DNA from: Microvirgula aerodenitrificans DSM 15089
GTDB taxonomy: Bacteria; Pseudomonadota; Gammaproteobacteria; Burkholderiales; Aquaspirillaceae
Direction: 5' to 3'
Assembly: GCF_000620105.1 (NCBI RefSeq)
Contig: NZ_JHVK01000017.1
Coordinates: forward strand, 1 to 64,000
Length of the DNA stretch: 64,000 nt
In this document: positions 34,654 to 43,402 of the stretch, in pieces
How the letters are laid out: the number at the start of each line of letters is the position of its first letter
Numbering within the stretch: the stretch's first letter is position 1
Notes under the pieces: model-generated
The model's database searches: none
What the model was told of the DNA's origin: nothing
Seen by the model: the letters and a program-made list of their open reading frames with translations, nothing else
Position numbers and translations under genes: made by a program

Positions 34654-37145
34654 TGGGCTATCGCATCCAGATTGTGGAGGACGAGCGCATTGTTGCGCTG
34701 GACCTGAAAATCGCCCTGCAGAGCCTGGGCTTTGACGTGGTGGCCTGCTGCGCCTCCGGCGAGGAAGCGATCGTGGTTGCCGGCGAGGCCCGGCCCGACC
34801 TGATCCTGATGGACATCCATCTGGAGGATGGCATTTCCGGCACTGAAGCCGCGCTGATCATCCGTCAGGAACTGGGCATTCCGGTGGTATACCTGACGGC
34901 CTTCGCCGAAGAGATCATCCTGCAGCAGGCGGAAAAGAGCGCGCCGTACGGCTATCTGCTCAAACCGTTCGAGTTGCGCGAGCTGAATGCCACCATCCGC
35001 ATGGCGCTGGCCTGCCGCATGGCGGAAGTGGAAGTCCACAAGCAGCGCAAGCTGCTGATGCTGGCGGTGGAAACGGCCCAGCTGGGTATCTGGGAGTGGG
35101 ACAAGCAGCAGTCGCTGTTCACCGGGCAGGGGTATTTCGGCAAGATCACCGGACTGGACATGGCGCCGCGCCAGGAAGTCATCCCGCCGTTCCTGCGCCT
35201 GCTGGAGCATGCCGACCAGGGCCGGCTGAACCAGCTGATCAAGGACCGGGGGCGGGTGGACATGGTCACCGCCATCACCCCGGACGACGGCGAAGTGGTG
35301 TGGGTGGAAATGTCGGTGCAGGAGTACGAGCCGCAGTGGCAGGAGAACGCCAAGCAGATCGGCGTGCTGCGCGACATCACCGAACGCATCAAGTCCGAGC
35401 AGCTGCTGCAGCAGGCCGGTGCCGTGTTCCAGTCCACGGCGGAAGGCATCGCCGTCATTGATGCCGAGCGGCTGGTCAAATCGGCCAATCCGGCCTTTCT
35501 GCGCATGACCGGATTCTCGCTGATCGAAATCCTCGGCATGGACATCGACGAGTTGCTGCACGTGAAAAAGCACACGCCCGATTTCTACCACAGCATCGCC
35601 CAGATGCAGGATGTGGGCTGGCATGGCGAGGTGATGTGCCGGCGGAAGAACGGCGAGCAGTTCCCGGCCTGGGAACATATCTGCCAGGTGTCCTACGACA
35701 ACGAGTTTCCGTCCCACTTCATCATCGGCTGCACCGATGTCAGCTCGATCAAGAAGGCGGAGATCGAACTCAACCGCATGGCCTTTCACGATGCGCTGAC
35801 CGAACTCGGCAATCGCTATCTGCTCAATGAGCAACTGGCGATCGAACTGCGGCGCGCCGAGATCAACGGCAGCGAAATCGGACTGGTGTTCATTGATCTG
35901 GACGGTTTCAAGCTGATCAATGACGGCCTCGGTCATGCCACCGGCGATCTGTTGCTGAAGGTGGTGGCGCAGCGCATTCGCGAAACCATCCGCCGCTCGG
36001 ACATTGCGGTGCGCTTTGGCGGCGACGAGTTTTTCATTGTCTGCCCGCACAGCAGCGAGGCGGACTGCAGCATCGTGGCCAGCCGTCTGCTGGAAAAGCT
36101 GGAACAGCCGATCGTGGCCAATGACGAAACCATCGTCGTCACCTGCAGCATCGGCATCGCCATGTATCCGCAGCATGGCACCACGGCGGAAAAGCTGCTC
36201 AGTGCTGCCGACAGTGCAATGTACGAGGCCAAGGAATCCGGCAAGCGCCGCTTTTGCACTTTCAACCAGTCCATGGCGGAAAAGATTCACGAACGCTTGC
36301 GGCTGGAGCAGCGACTGCGGCAGGCGGTGAAGGAGCGCCGCTTCCTGCTGCATTACCAGCCGCTGGTCCGGATGACGGATGGCGCACTGATCGGCTTCGA
36401 GGCCCTGCTGCGCTGGCAGGACGGGGACCGGCTGATCCCGCCTGACACTTTCATTCCGGTCGCCGAGGAATGCGGGCTGATCCAGGAAATCGGCGGCTGG
36501 GTCCTGCAGCAGGCGTGCCAGGAGGCGCGGCGCTGGAATGTCCGCTACGGCCACCCGCTGAAAGTGGCGGTCAACGTGTCGGTGATGCAGTTTGTCGAGC
36601 CGGATTTTCTGCAGGGGATCGAGGACGTGCTGGCCACCTCCCGGCTGGCAGCCTCCCTGCTCGAACTGGAAATCACCGAAAGCGTGCTGCAGTCGCTGGA
36701 GGACAGCAAGCGCATTCTCAAGGCGCTGAAATCGGTGGGCGTGTCCGTCGCCATCGACGACTTCGGTACCGGCTTCTCGTCAATGGCGGTACTGAAGGAT
36801 CTGCCGGTCGACCGGCTGAAGATCGACCGCTCCTTTATCTGCAACATTCCCGAACTGGCCCAGGATACGGCGGTCTGCAAGGCCATCATCATGCTGGCCG
36901 GAAGCCTGGGACTGGGCATTACCGCTGAAGGCGTCGAAAAGGCCGAACAGGCCGATTTCCTGAAGGAAAACGGCTGCGATACCGCCCAGGGCTATCTGTA
37001 TGCCCGACCACTGGATGCCCGTGCGCTCGACGCCTATCTGGCGCAGTATTTTTCCCGCGGGCCTGCCGGCGGTCAGAGCGGTCAGCACGACCCGTTCATC
37101 ACCATGATCTGGCCCGGGGCGGAAGGCTCGCAGCCTGCCTCCTGA
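34653..37145 (+). CDS. Response regulator with PAS, GGDEF and EAL domains
   Basis: An 830-residue cyclic-di-GMP enzyme. The receiver (residues 1-120) has IVEDERIVALDLKI and Asp54 in LILMDIHLEDG. Two PAS/PAC domains follow (about 130-380). The GGDEF domain has the intact site RFGGDEFFIV near residue 456 and an I-site RRSD five residues before it. The EAL domain has GFEALLRW at 582, NVSVMQF, LEITESVL, AIDDFGTGFSSM and GYLYARPL. Both halves keep their catalytic residues, so it may make or degrade cyclic di-GMP depending on phosphorylation. The start is fixed by overlap with the kinase stop; the longer frame upstream is a shadow of the kinase. Confidence 0.94.
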   Translation: MGYRIQIVEDERIVALDLKIALQSLGFDVVACCASGEEAIVVAGEARPDLILMDIHLEDGISGTEAALIIRQELGIPVVYLTAFAEEIILQQAEKSAPYGYLLKPFELRELNATIRMALACRMAEVEVHKQRKLLMLAVETAQLGIWEWDKQQSLFTGQGYFGKITGLDMAPRQEVIPPFLRLLEHADQGRLNQLIKDRGRVDMVTAITPDDGEVVWVEMSVQEYEPQWQENAKQIGVLRDITERIKSEQLLQQAGAVFQSTAEGIAVIDAERLVKSANPAFLRMTGFSLIEILGMDIDELLHVKKHTPDFYHSIAQMQDVGWHGEVMCRRKNGEQFPAWEHICQVSYDNEFPSHFIIGCTDVSSIKKAEIELNRMAFHDALTELGNRYLLNEQLAIELRRAEINGSEIGLVFIDLDGFKLINDGLGHATGDLLLKVVAQRIRETIRRSDIAVRFGGDEFFIVCPHSSEADCSIVASRLLEKLEQPIVANDETIVVTCSIGIAMYPQHGTTAEKLLSAADSAMYEAKESGKRRFCTFNQSMAEKIHERLRLEQRLRQAVKERRFLLHYQPLVRMTDGALIGFEALLRWQDGDRLIPPDTFIPVAEECGLIQEIGGWVLQQACQEARRWNVRYGHPLKVAVNVSVMQFVEPDFLQGIEDVLATSRLAASLLELEITESVLQSLEDSKRILKALKSVGVSVAIDDFGTGFSSMAVLKDLPVDRLKIDRSFICNIPELAQDTAVCKAIIMLAGSLGLGITAEGVEKAEQADFLKENGCDTAQGYLYARPLDARALDAYLAQYFSRGPAGGQSGQHDPFITMIWPGAEGSQPAS

Positions 37146-37172
37146 CAAGGCAGGGCTGCGTTCAGGCACGAT

Positions 37173-37376
37173 TCAGGCCGTGACGTTGATGACTTTCCCG
37201 GTTGTCTGGCCACTGCTGTTGACCGAAGTGGCCGGCGTCGACGATGCCGGCTTGCTGCTGTCGTTCGCGTCGCCGTTACTGTTCCGGTGGTTTCTGACTT
37301 CAGTCGAGCCGTGCTTGTGGTGAGGGGCGTGGGCAGGGGAAGTCCCGTTTGTATTGCTGACGGAGGCGGTGCTCAT
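37173..37376 (-). CDS. Small Ser/Thr/Asn-rich hypothetical protein
   Basis: A 67-residue low-complexity protein, MSTASVSNTNGTSPAH at the start and TTGKVINVTA at the end, rich in Ser, Thr, Asn and His. AAAGGA lies eight bases before the ATG at 37376, which supports a real gene. No signal peptide or membrane segment and no known domain. It is convergent with the GGDEF-EAL gene. Function unknown. Confidence 0.55.
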   Translation of the reverse strand: MSTASVSNTNGTSPAHAPHHKHGSTEVRNHRNSNGDANDSSKPASSTPATSVNSSGQTTGKVINVTA

Positions 37377-37617
37377 GAATCGATCCTTTGCAAGGTGACA
37401 ACACGAAATGGCACGCTGGCCACAGGGCAGCAGCGCTCCAGACGGTGTCACTGGCCGCAAGGCCGTGACCCCATGCATTGTCCTCACCGATCATTAGGAC
37501 CCGGATATATTCATAAATAAATTTGCCACCGATCAGGCCATGTCACATGGCTGGCTGCGGGCCATCCGGAAGCGGGATGGAATAGCTGCCGGAGCCCGCC
37601 ATGATCCGCCGCCTGAT

Positions 37618-38046
37618 TCAACGGGAACCGGTTTGTCTGGCACCGGATGGCGGAACGGAATACGTGCCGACCACATGGGCGACCGGGTCTGCGACACCTT
37701 CCGAATAAAGGGCGACTTCCCCCATCACCAGGCTCCTGCCGACTTTCATCAGCGCGCACTTGCCGATCACCCGCTTGTGCGATTCGGGTTTTCTCAGAAA
37801 ATTGATGGTCAGGCTGGTCGTCACTGCCAGCGGCACGATACCAATGGCGCCGAGCACGGCCACATAGAGGGCGACATCCGCCACCGCCATCAGGGTCGGC
37901 CCCGACACGGTCCCGCCGGGGCGCAGATCGGCCTCTCCGGTTTCCAGCGACACGGTGGCACCCCGGTCGCCCACGTCCTCGATGACCACTCGCGTCTGTG
38001 GAAATTCAGCCGCTATGAAATCGGCGATTTCTTCCCTGCTTGCCAT
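37618..38046 (-). CDS. PaaI family hotdog-fold thioesterase
   Basis: A 142-residue acyl-CoA thioesterase-like protein. The hotdog core shows RPGGTVSGPTLMAVADVALYVAV, where PaaI enzymes have the catalytic Asp/Asn-Gly region, then LTINFLRKPESHKRVIGKC and LYSEGVADPVAHVVGTYSVP. The start at 38046 (MASREE) is preferred because AAGGAGG is six bases away; it directly abuts the ATG at 38052 and so could not serve that one. Likely a tetramer acting on a CoA ester of unknown acyl group. Confidence 0.85.
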   Translation of the reverse strand: MASREEIADFIAAEFPQTRVVIEDVGDRGATVSLETGEADLRPGGTVSGPTLMAVADVALYVAVLGAIGIVPLAVTTSLTINFLRKPESHKRVIGKCALMKVGRSLVMGEVALYSEGVADPVAHVVGTYSVPPSGARQTGSR

Positions 38047-38173
38047 GTTCATCCTCCTTGCATCGCCGTACTGTGCCCTGCTGCCGGCGCCGGCGCTACT
38101 GCTGCCGGACTCCGGTCATCGACCGGGGCCTGTCTTCCCGCTGTCCGGGTCTGCGGGATGGTGCCGGTCGCGG

Positions 38174-39079
38174 TCAGCCAGCGGCCATCGTGCTCCGGGC
38201 AAAGTAGTCGGTCAGAAATCCGACGAACACCCGTACCCGGGTCGACTGTTCGAGCCGGGGCGGATACAGCGCCCAGATGTCGGCCGGCGCGCCCTGCCAG
38301 TCCGGCAGGACCTGACACAGGCGGCCGGATTGCAGACAGGGCGCCACATCCCACAGTGAGCGCAGCAGGATGCCGTGCCCGTCCAGTCCCCAGTTGACGG
38401 CGGTTTCGCCGTCATTGGTCGCCAGCGGACCGCCAACCTTGACCGTTTCCTGCCGCTGGCCGGCGTGAATCTGCCAGTGGCCGTAGGCATCGTGGTTTTC
38501 GCGCACCACGATGCAGGCATGCCGGCTCAGGTCGCGCGGGGTGACAATCGGCGGGTGGGCGGCGAGGTAGGCCGGTGCGGCGCACAGGATGCGGCGATTG
38601 GCGACAATCTTTCTGGCCACCAGCCGCGCTTCGGGCGGTTCGCCAAAGCGGATGCTGACGTCGAAGGCACCGGCCGTGAGGACCGGCATGCGGTCGCTCA
38701 GCTGCAGCTGTACTTCGGTCTTCGGATATGCGCGCACGAAGGCGGACACCGCCGGCGCGATATGCCGGCGGCCAAAGCCCAGCGTGGCATTGACGCGCAG
38801 CAGGCCCTGCGGCGCCGACTGGCTGCCGGCCAGTTCGCGTTCCAGCTCGGCCAGCTCGCTGAGGATATGCCGGCCCTTGTCGAGGTAACGCTCGCCCTCG
38901 TGGGTCAGGGCCAGCGTGCGGGTGGTGCGGTTCAGCAGCCGCACGCCCAGTCGCTGTTCCAGCGCGGACAGCCGCCGGCTGACCGAAGGCGGCGTCACGC
39001 CGAGTTCCTGGGCGGTGGCACTCAGGCTGCCGCACTGCATCAGCCGGGCAAAGAAGGCCAGATCGGAGACATCGCTCAT
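38174..39079 (-). CDS. LysR family transcriptional regulator
   Basis: A 301-residue LysR protein of the CrgA/YafC type. The helix-turn-helix is at residues about 5-60 (FFARLMQCGSLSATAQELGV, TPPSVSRRLSALEQRLGVRL, NRTTRTLALTHEGERYL), and the co-inducer domain follows with ALYPPRLEQSTRVRVFVGFL at the end. The ATG at 39079 is chosen over a TTG four codons earlier. It is divergent from a TauE/SafE exporter with less than 100 bases between, so it probably regulates that gene. Confidence 0.91.
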   Translation of the reverse strand: MSDVSDLAFFARLMQCGSLSATAQELGVTPPSVSRRLSALEQRLGVRLLNRTTRTLALTHEGERYLDKGRHILSELAELERELAGSQSAPQGLLRVNATLGFGRRHIAPAVSAFVRAYPKTEVQLQLSDRMPVLTAGAFDVSIRFGEPPEARLVARKIVANRRILCAAPAYLAAHPPIVTPRDLSRHACIVVRENHDAYGHWQIHAGQRQETVKVGGPLATNDGETAVNWGLDGHGILLRSLWDVAPCLQSGRLCQVLPDWQGAPADIWALYPPRLEQSTRVRVFVGFLTDYFARSTMAAG

Positions 39080-39175
39080 TGTTGCGCTCAAGTAAAGAAT
39101 GGCTTTCCCTGGGCGGAATTATATCCATTCTTCGACAGGCTACACTGGCGGCCTGTTTCCGGGAAAACGCAGGCG

Positions 39176-39940
39176 ATGACGATGGCGCTGATCATGACAC
39201 TGGGTCTGGCCCTGCTGCTGGGGGCGGCACTGGGCGCACTGGGCGGATTGCTGGGCATCGGCGGCGGCATTCTGGCCATCCCGGTACTGGTGCTGCTGTA
39301 CGGCATGGACCAGCAACTGGCCCAGGGCACGGCGCTGGTGATGATGGTGCCCAATGTACTGATCGCCTTCTGGCGCTACCGCCAGCGCAACCCGTTTCCG
39401 CTGCGCACGGCGCTGGCCATCGGGCTGACCTCCATCCTGTCCACCTATCCGGCCGCGCGGCTGGCGGTGGCGCTGGATGCCCGGCTACTGAAGCTGGCGT
39501 TTGCCGTCTTCCTGCTGTGGCTGGCGGCGTATTTTCTCTGGACCAGCCGGCCGCGTGCCGGCAACGCCAGCCCGGGGGCGCACTGGAACGAACGCTATCT
39601 GCCGGCCGTCGGCGTGGTTGGTGGCCTGTTCGCCGGCCTGTTCAGCGTCGGCGCCGGCATCGTGGCCGCGCCGATTCTGGTGCGCGGTTTCGGCAAGCGC
39701 CAGGCGGTGGCGCAGGGGCTGGCCCTGGCACTGGTGGTACCGGGCGCGCTGGTCGCCCTGGCTACCTATGGCCGGGCGCAGCATGTGGACTGGCGGCTGG
39801 GGGCCGCGCTGGCGGCCGGCGGCATGGCCACCGTATCGTGGGGCGTGGCGCTGGCGCACCGCGTGCCGGAACGGCGGCTCAAGCAGTCGTTTGCGCTGAT
39901 GCTGCTGCTGACGGCGCTGCTGATGATCGGGCAGCCCTGA
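39176..39940 (+). CDS. TauE/SafE family sulfite/anion exporter
   Basis: A 254-residue inner-membrane protein with about eight helices. The hallmark repeats are GALGGLLGIGGGILAIPVL near the N terminus and GGLFAGLFSVGAGIVAAPIL in the second half, typical of TauE/SafE exporters for sulfite, sulfoacetate or other organosulfur anions. The start at 39176 gives the normal length; the long upstream frame is antisense to the LysR gene. It ends 20 bases before a convergent LysR gene. Confidence 0.9.
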   Translation: MTMALIMTLGLALLLGAALGALGGLLGIGGGILAIPVLVLLYGMDQQLAQGTALVMMVPNVLIAFWRYRQRNPFPLRTALAIGLTSILSTYPAARLAVALDARLLKLAFAVFLLWLAAYFLWTSRPRAGNASPGAHWNERYLPAVGVVGGLFAGLFSVGAGIVAAPILVRGFGKRQAVAQGLALALVVPGALVALATYGRAQHVDWRLGAALAAGGMATVSWGVALAHRVPERRLKQSFALMLLLTALLMIGQP

Positions 39941-39960
39941 GACCCGGGGGCGCCGGGCCG

Positions 39961-40833
39961 CTAGCGGGTCGTGGCCATCAGCCAGTCGCGGAACGCCTCC
40001 ATGGCCGGGGTCGGGATACGGGACTTCAGATGGGTCAGCCAGTAACTGCCCATGTTGACGCTGAGGTCGAACGGCTGGCAGATGCTGCCGCCGGCCAGGT
40101 GGCGCCGGAACATCAGCGCGGGGGCCAGGGCAAGGCCGACCCCCTGCAGGACCGCATCCATCATGGTCAGTGAGGAGTCGAACACCACCTGCTTGTGCGG
40201 CGGTACCGGCAGCGGCAGCCCGGCAGCCTCGAACCAGCGCGTCCATTCTTCCGGCCGGTAGGAGCGCAGCAGGGTCTTGCCGATCACGTCCTGCGGCGTT
40301 CGCAGACCCTGCGCCATGTCCGGCGCGCACAGCACCGAGAACGGTGCCTCGCACAGTTTTGCCGCCGCCGTGCCGTGCCAGGCCCCATCGCCAAAACGGA
40401 TGGCGAAATCCAGCCCTTCGGCGGCGATATCCACCCGGTTGTTGTGGGTGGACAGCCGAAGGTCGACAAGCGGATGGCGTTCGCGGAAGTCCGCCAGCCG
40501 TGGAAACAGCCAGCCGGCGGCAAAGGTGCCGACGGCACCCACGCTCAGCACTTCCCGGAACCGGCCGCCCTGGAAGCGGTCCAGCACCCCGGCCATCCGG
40601 TCGAAGCTGTCCTGCAGCACCGGCAGCAGGCTTTCGCCCTCCTGGGTGATCATCAGCCCCCGGGGCAACCGCTTGAACAACCGGACATTGAGCTGCCCCT
40701 CCAGCTTCTTGACCTGATAGCTGACTGCTGCCTGGGTCACGCACAGTTCGATCGCCGCTTTGGTAAAGCTGCAGTGCCGCGCCGAGGCCTCGAAAGCGCG
40801 GAGGGCATTGAGCGGCAGGTGAGGGCGATCCAT
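39961..40833 (-). CDS. LysR family regulator beside beta-lactamase (AmpR/GcvA-like)
   Basis: A 290-residue LysR regulator of the AmpR/GcvA branch: LPLNALRAFEASARHCSFTK, AAIELCVTQAAVSYQVKKLE and RLFKRLPRGLMITQEGESLL for the DNA-binding domain, then the substrate domain starting VLSVGAVGTFAAGWLFPRL. The ATG at 40833 gives the family start. The gene is divergent from a class A beta-lactamase across a 105-base gap, the arrangement seen in ampR-bla loci, so induction of the lactamase by cell-wall fragments or beta-lactams is plausible but inferred. Confidence 0.9.
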   Translation of the reverse strand: MDRPHLPLNALRAFEASARHCSFTKAAIELCVTQAAVSYQVKKLEGQLNVRLFKRLPRGLMITQEGESLLPVLQDSFDRMAGVLDRFQGGRFREVLSVGAVGTFAAGWLFPRLADFRERHPLVDLRLSTHNNRVDIAAEGLDFAIRFGDGAWHGTAAAKLCEAPFSVLCAPDMAQGLRTPQDVIGKTLLRSYRPEEWTRWFEAAGLPLPVPPHKQVVFDSSLTMMDAVLQGVGLALAPALMFRRHLAGGSICQPFDLSVNMGSYWLTHLKSRIPTPAMEAFRDWLMATTR

Positions 40834-40938
40834 GCTGAGGCCAGATTTTATTGATGTCAGGGGCAAAATATCATCGTTTGTCGCCACCATCCACCGTGTA
40901 TACGATGCGCTTGCCCAAATAATTAAAGGACATGACCG

Positions 40939-41826
40939 ATGAATCTGGTTTGCCGAAACCGGCTGGCAGCCGTGGTTTTTTCCCTCGCGGCCAGCGCCGC
41001 CGCCCTGCCGGGCAACACCCTGGCGGCGGACGATCCGCTGACAACCCGAGTGGCCGCCATCGAGCAGTCGCTCAATGCGCGGCTGGGGGTCGCCGTCATT
41101 GACACCGGGACCGGCCGCGAGTGGGCGTACCGGGGCAATGAGCGTTTTCCGATGATGAGCACCTTCAAGCCGCTGCTGTGCTCGCTGCTGCTGTCGCAGG
41201 TCGATCAGGGCCGGGAAATGCTGGACCGGCGCATTGAAATCCGGCCGGACGATCTGCTTGAACATGCTCCCGTAGCCGGGAAGCATGTGGGCAAGGCCGG
41301 CATGAGCCTGGGCGAGCTGTGCGAGGCGGCGATCACCCAGAGTGACAATACCGCCGCCAATCTCGTGCTTGAGCGAGTCGGTGGCCCGGCACGGGTGACG
41401 GCTTTCCTGCGTTCACTGGGCGACAGCAAGACCCGGCTGGACCGCAACGAGCCCACGCTGAACGAAGCCCGCCCCGGTGACGAGCGCGATACGACAATGC
41501 CGGTCGCCATGGCCGGCTCGCTGAAGCAACTGGTGCTGGGACAGACACTGTCTCCCGCCTCGCGCCGTCAGCTGACCGACTGGCTGGTTGCGAACCGGAC
41601 CGGTGATGCGAAGATCCGCGCCGGCCTGCCGGCCGGCTGGCGTGTCGGCGACAAAACCGGCTCCGGGGCCAATGGCAGCATGAATGATGTCGCGGTGATC
41701 TGGCCTGCCGGCCGGAAGCCGGTCGTGCTGGCCATCTTTATCACCGGAACCGGGGCATCGGTGGCGGCGCGCAATGCCGCCATGGCCGACATCACCCGGG
41801 CGCTGGTGGATACACTGCCGCACTGA
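40939..41826 (+). CDS. bla: Class A beta-lactamase
   Basis: A 295-residue serine beta-lactamase that hydrolyses penicillins and possibly cephalosporins in the periplasm. A signal peptide occupies about 30 residues (LAAVVFSLAASAAALPG). All active-site elements are present: STFK (precursor Ser74), SDN in AITQSDNTAAN, the omega-loop ExxLN in RNEPTLNEA, and KTG in GDKTGSGANG. AAAGGA precedes the ATG. It is divergent from an AmpR-like LysR gene. No mobile element adjoins it directly, so it may be intrinsic; spectrum cannot be told. Confidence 0.95.
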   Translation: MNLVCRNRLAAVVFSLAASAAALPGNTLAADDPLTTRVAAIEQSLNARLGVAVIDTGTGREWAYRGNERFPMMSTFKPLLCSLLLSQVDQGREMLDRRIEIRPDDLLEHAPVAGKHVGKAGMSLGELCEAAITQSDNTAANLVLERVGGPARVTAFLRSLGDSKTRLDRNEPTLNEARPGDERDTTMPVAMAGSLKQLVLGQTLSPASRRQLTDWLVANRTGDAKIRAGLPAGWRVGDKTGSGANGSMNDVAVIWPAGRKPVVLAIFITGTGASVAARNAAMADITRALVDTLPH

Positions 41827-41851
41827 CCGAACCGCCCCTGAAGGCCCGGCA

Positions 41852-42025
41852 CTAAAGAGGGAGGGACTTTGCTGGCGGAATGCGCAGGTCGTCAAGCGCA
41901 TGGGCATTGTTGAGCATCCTAAGCTTTCGACGAGCCACGTTCTGGATTTCCGCCGGCAGCTGTCGGGAGATCTCCCCGAGTCAGATCTTGCCGGTCTCCT
42001 TGTCGATGAAGTTGTGGATCGCCAT
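41852..42025 (-). pseudogene. HigB/RelE-like toxin remnant
   Basis: On the minus strand the frame from ATG 42025 reads MAIHNFIDKETGKI, then a TGA stop, then LGEISRQLPAEIQNVARRK and LRMLNNAHALDDLRIPPA, after which the homology ends near 41870. This is the N-terminal half of a HigB-type endoribonuclease toxin. The internal stop (complement of tca at 41981) and the missing 3' half, including the catalytic C-terminal part and the antitoxin gene, make it dead. It lies between the beta-lactamase and a phage tail gene. Confidence 0.8.
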
Positions 42026-42034
42026 GCGTGGAAT

Positions 42035-42051
42035 ATAACGCGGGGCGTTAT
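42035..42051. promoter_or_regulatory. Operator-like palindrome before the toxin remnant
   Basis: Perfect dyad ATAACGC-GGG-GCGTTAT ten bases upstream of the toxin ATG. This is the usual place of a HigA operator in higBA loci. It survives although the antitoxin is absent. Confidence 0.65.
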
Positions 42052-42190
42052 CCCGTCAATGCTGGCGCAAGACGGCACGGCAAGACCGCCGCGGAGGGAA
42101 AAGTCACTGAAATCCTGCCCATGGTTAGCTTCACCGCCCGGGTTGCACACTGCTGCAACTGAACACCTTGTTCGCAACCAGGAGCTGACC

Positions 42191-43402
42191 ATGCAAGACC
42201 GAATGCCCTCGATTGACTCACCGGACGGCCTGTTCCACGACGGCAATCCGTTTACCGGCGAGATGGGCACCATCGTGACCTCCGCACACCTGAACGATGT
42301 GCAGTCGGGCATCCAGGACCTGCAGACCGAGGCGATCACGCTGCTGGCCGCTGCCGGCATGCAGCCGGAGCCGGCGCGGAAAAACCAGTGGCTGCAGGCG
42401 CTGAAGGCGCTGTTCCTCGGCCGGGACGACAAGGCGCGCGACAGCGCCGCGCTGGACGGGCACCCGGCCGCGTACTTCGCCAGGGCCAGCGACCAGGCCG
42501 CCGGTCTGCCGTTGCTGTTTCCGCTGTGGTGCCCGAACCGCGCCGCCATTCCGGCCGGCTATGCGCCGGCCGACGGCCAGCCCCTGGCGCGCAGCCTGTA
42601 CCCGGATGCCTGGGCCGGCATCGTCGCCGGCAATGTGCCGGTGGCCACCGACGCCGCCTGGCTGGCCACGCCGACCGAGCGCGGCAAGTTCACGGCGGGG
42701 GATGGGGCGGGCACGTTCCGGCTGCCGGATTACAACGGCAAGTCGGCGGGGAGCTTGGGCGCGCTGTTCATGCGCGGGGATGGGGCGCTGTCGGCTGGGG
42801 CTGACGGCATGATTCAGGGGGATGCGATCCGCAATATTGTCGGTGAGTATTGCGACGATATTTTCAGACGGTCGTCCCGGGCGACCGGGCCGTTCGTCGA
42901 GGGGACGCAGGCCACAACGACTGGTGCAGGTGGTTCGACTGGAGCCTCCTACTCGCTGAAATTTGACGCGTCCCGCCAGGTGCCGACAGCTCCGGAAAAC
43001 CGCCCGCTTAACGTCACCGGCTGCTGGGTCATCCGCCTGTTCGGCGCGGTGGTCAATCCCGGTGCAGCCGATGCGGCGCAACTGGCGACCGAGGTCAGCA
43101 AGCTGGGGGCGGACAAGGTGCCGTGGACTGCATTTCAGGGCTCGCTGGTCACAAACGGTTATCGGCGATTGCCCGGTGGAGATATTGAGCAATGGGGCAG
43201 TGTCTCTGTGCCGGGTGGAACTCAGGTTACGGTGACATTCCCCATTGCATTCCCATCCGCATTGTTCAATGTACAGGTCACGCGTGATGGACTGGCCGGC
43301 AATGCGCCGACGGTAAACCCGCCGTTCGACACGACCCGATGCGCGATTTTCAACGGGTCGACGACAACCCAGATTCTCTATTGGAGGGCAATCGGAAAAT
43401 GA
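42191..43402 (+). CDS. Phage tail fibre protein with collar domain
   Basis: A 403-residue tail-fibre-like protein. The N-terminal part (residues 1-90) includes MGTIVTSAHLNDVQSGIQDL, as in tail proteins that attach to the baseplate. A phage collar domain follows near 105-210 (PLWCPNRAAIPAGYAPADGQ, then GTFRLPDYNGKSAGSLGALF and FMRGDG). The C-terminal part (290-403) is a beta-rich tip. AGGAG lies before the ATG at 42191. The next gene overlaps by ATGA and is a broken tail-fibre assembly gene. No other phage genes are present, so this is a prophage remnant or a captured fibre cassette. Confidence 0.85.
   Translation: MQDRMPSIDSPDGLFHDGNPFTGEMGTIVTSAHLNDVQSGIQDLQTEAITLLAAAGMQPEPARKNQWLQALKALFLGRDDKARDSAALDGHPAAYFARASDQAAGLPLLFPLWCPNRAAIPAGYAPADGQPLARSLYPDAWAGIVAGNVPVATDAAWLATPTERGKFTAGDGAGTFRLPDYNGKSAGSLGALFMRGDGALSAGADGMIQGDAIRNIVGEYCDDIFRRSSRATGPFVEGTQATTTGAGGSTGASYSLKFDASRQVPTAPENRPLNVTGCWVIRLFGAVVNPGAADAAQLATEVSKLGADKVPWTAFQGSLVTNGYRRLPGGDIEQWGSVSVPGGTQVTVTFPIAFPSALFNVQVTRDGLAGNAPTVNPPFDTTRCAIFNGSTTTQILYWRAIGK

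Noticed and set aside
34602-36554. 650-codon open frame antisense to the GGDEF-EAL gene
   Set aside because: No start signal or domain, and the opposite strand carries intact REC, PAS, GGDEF and EAL motifs.
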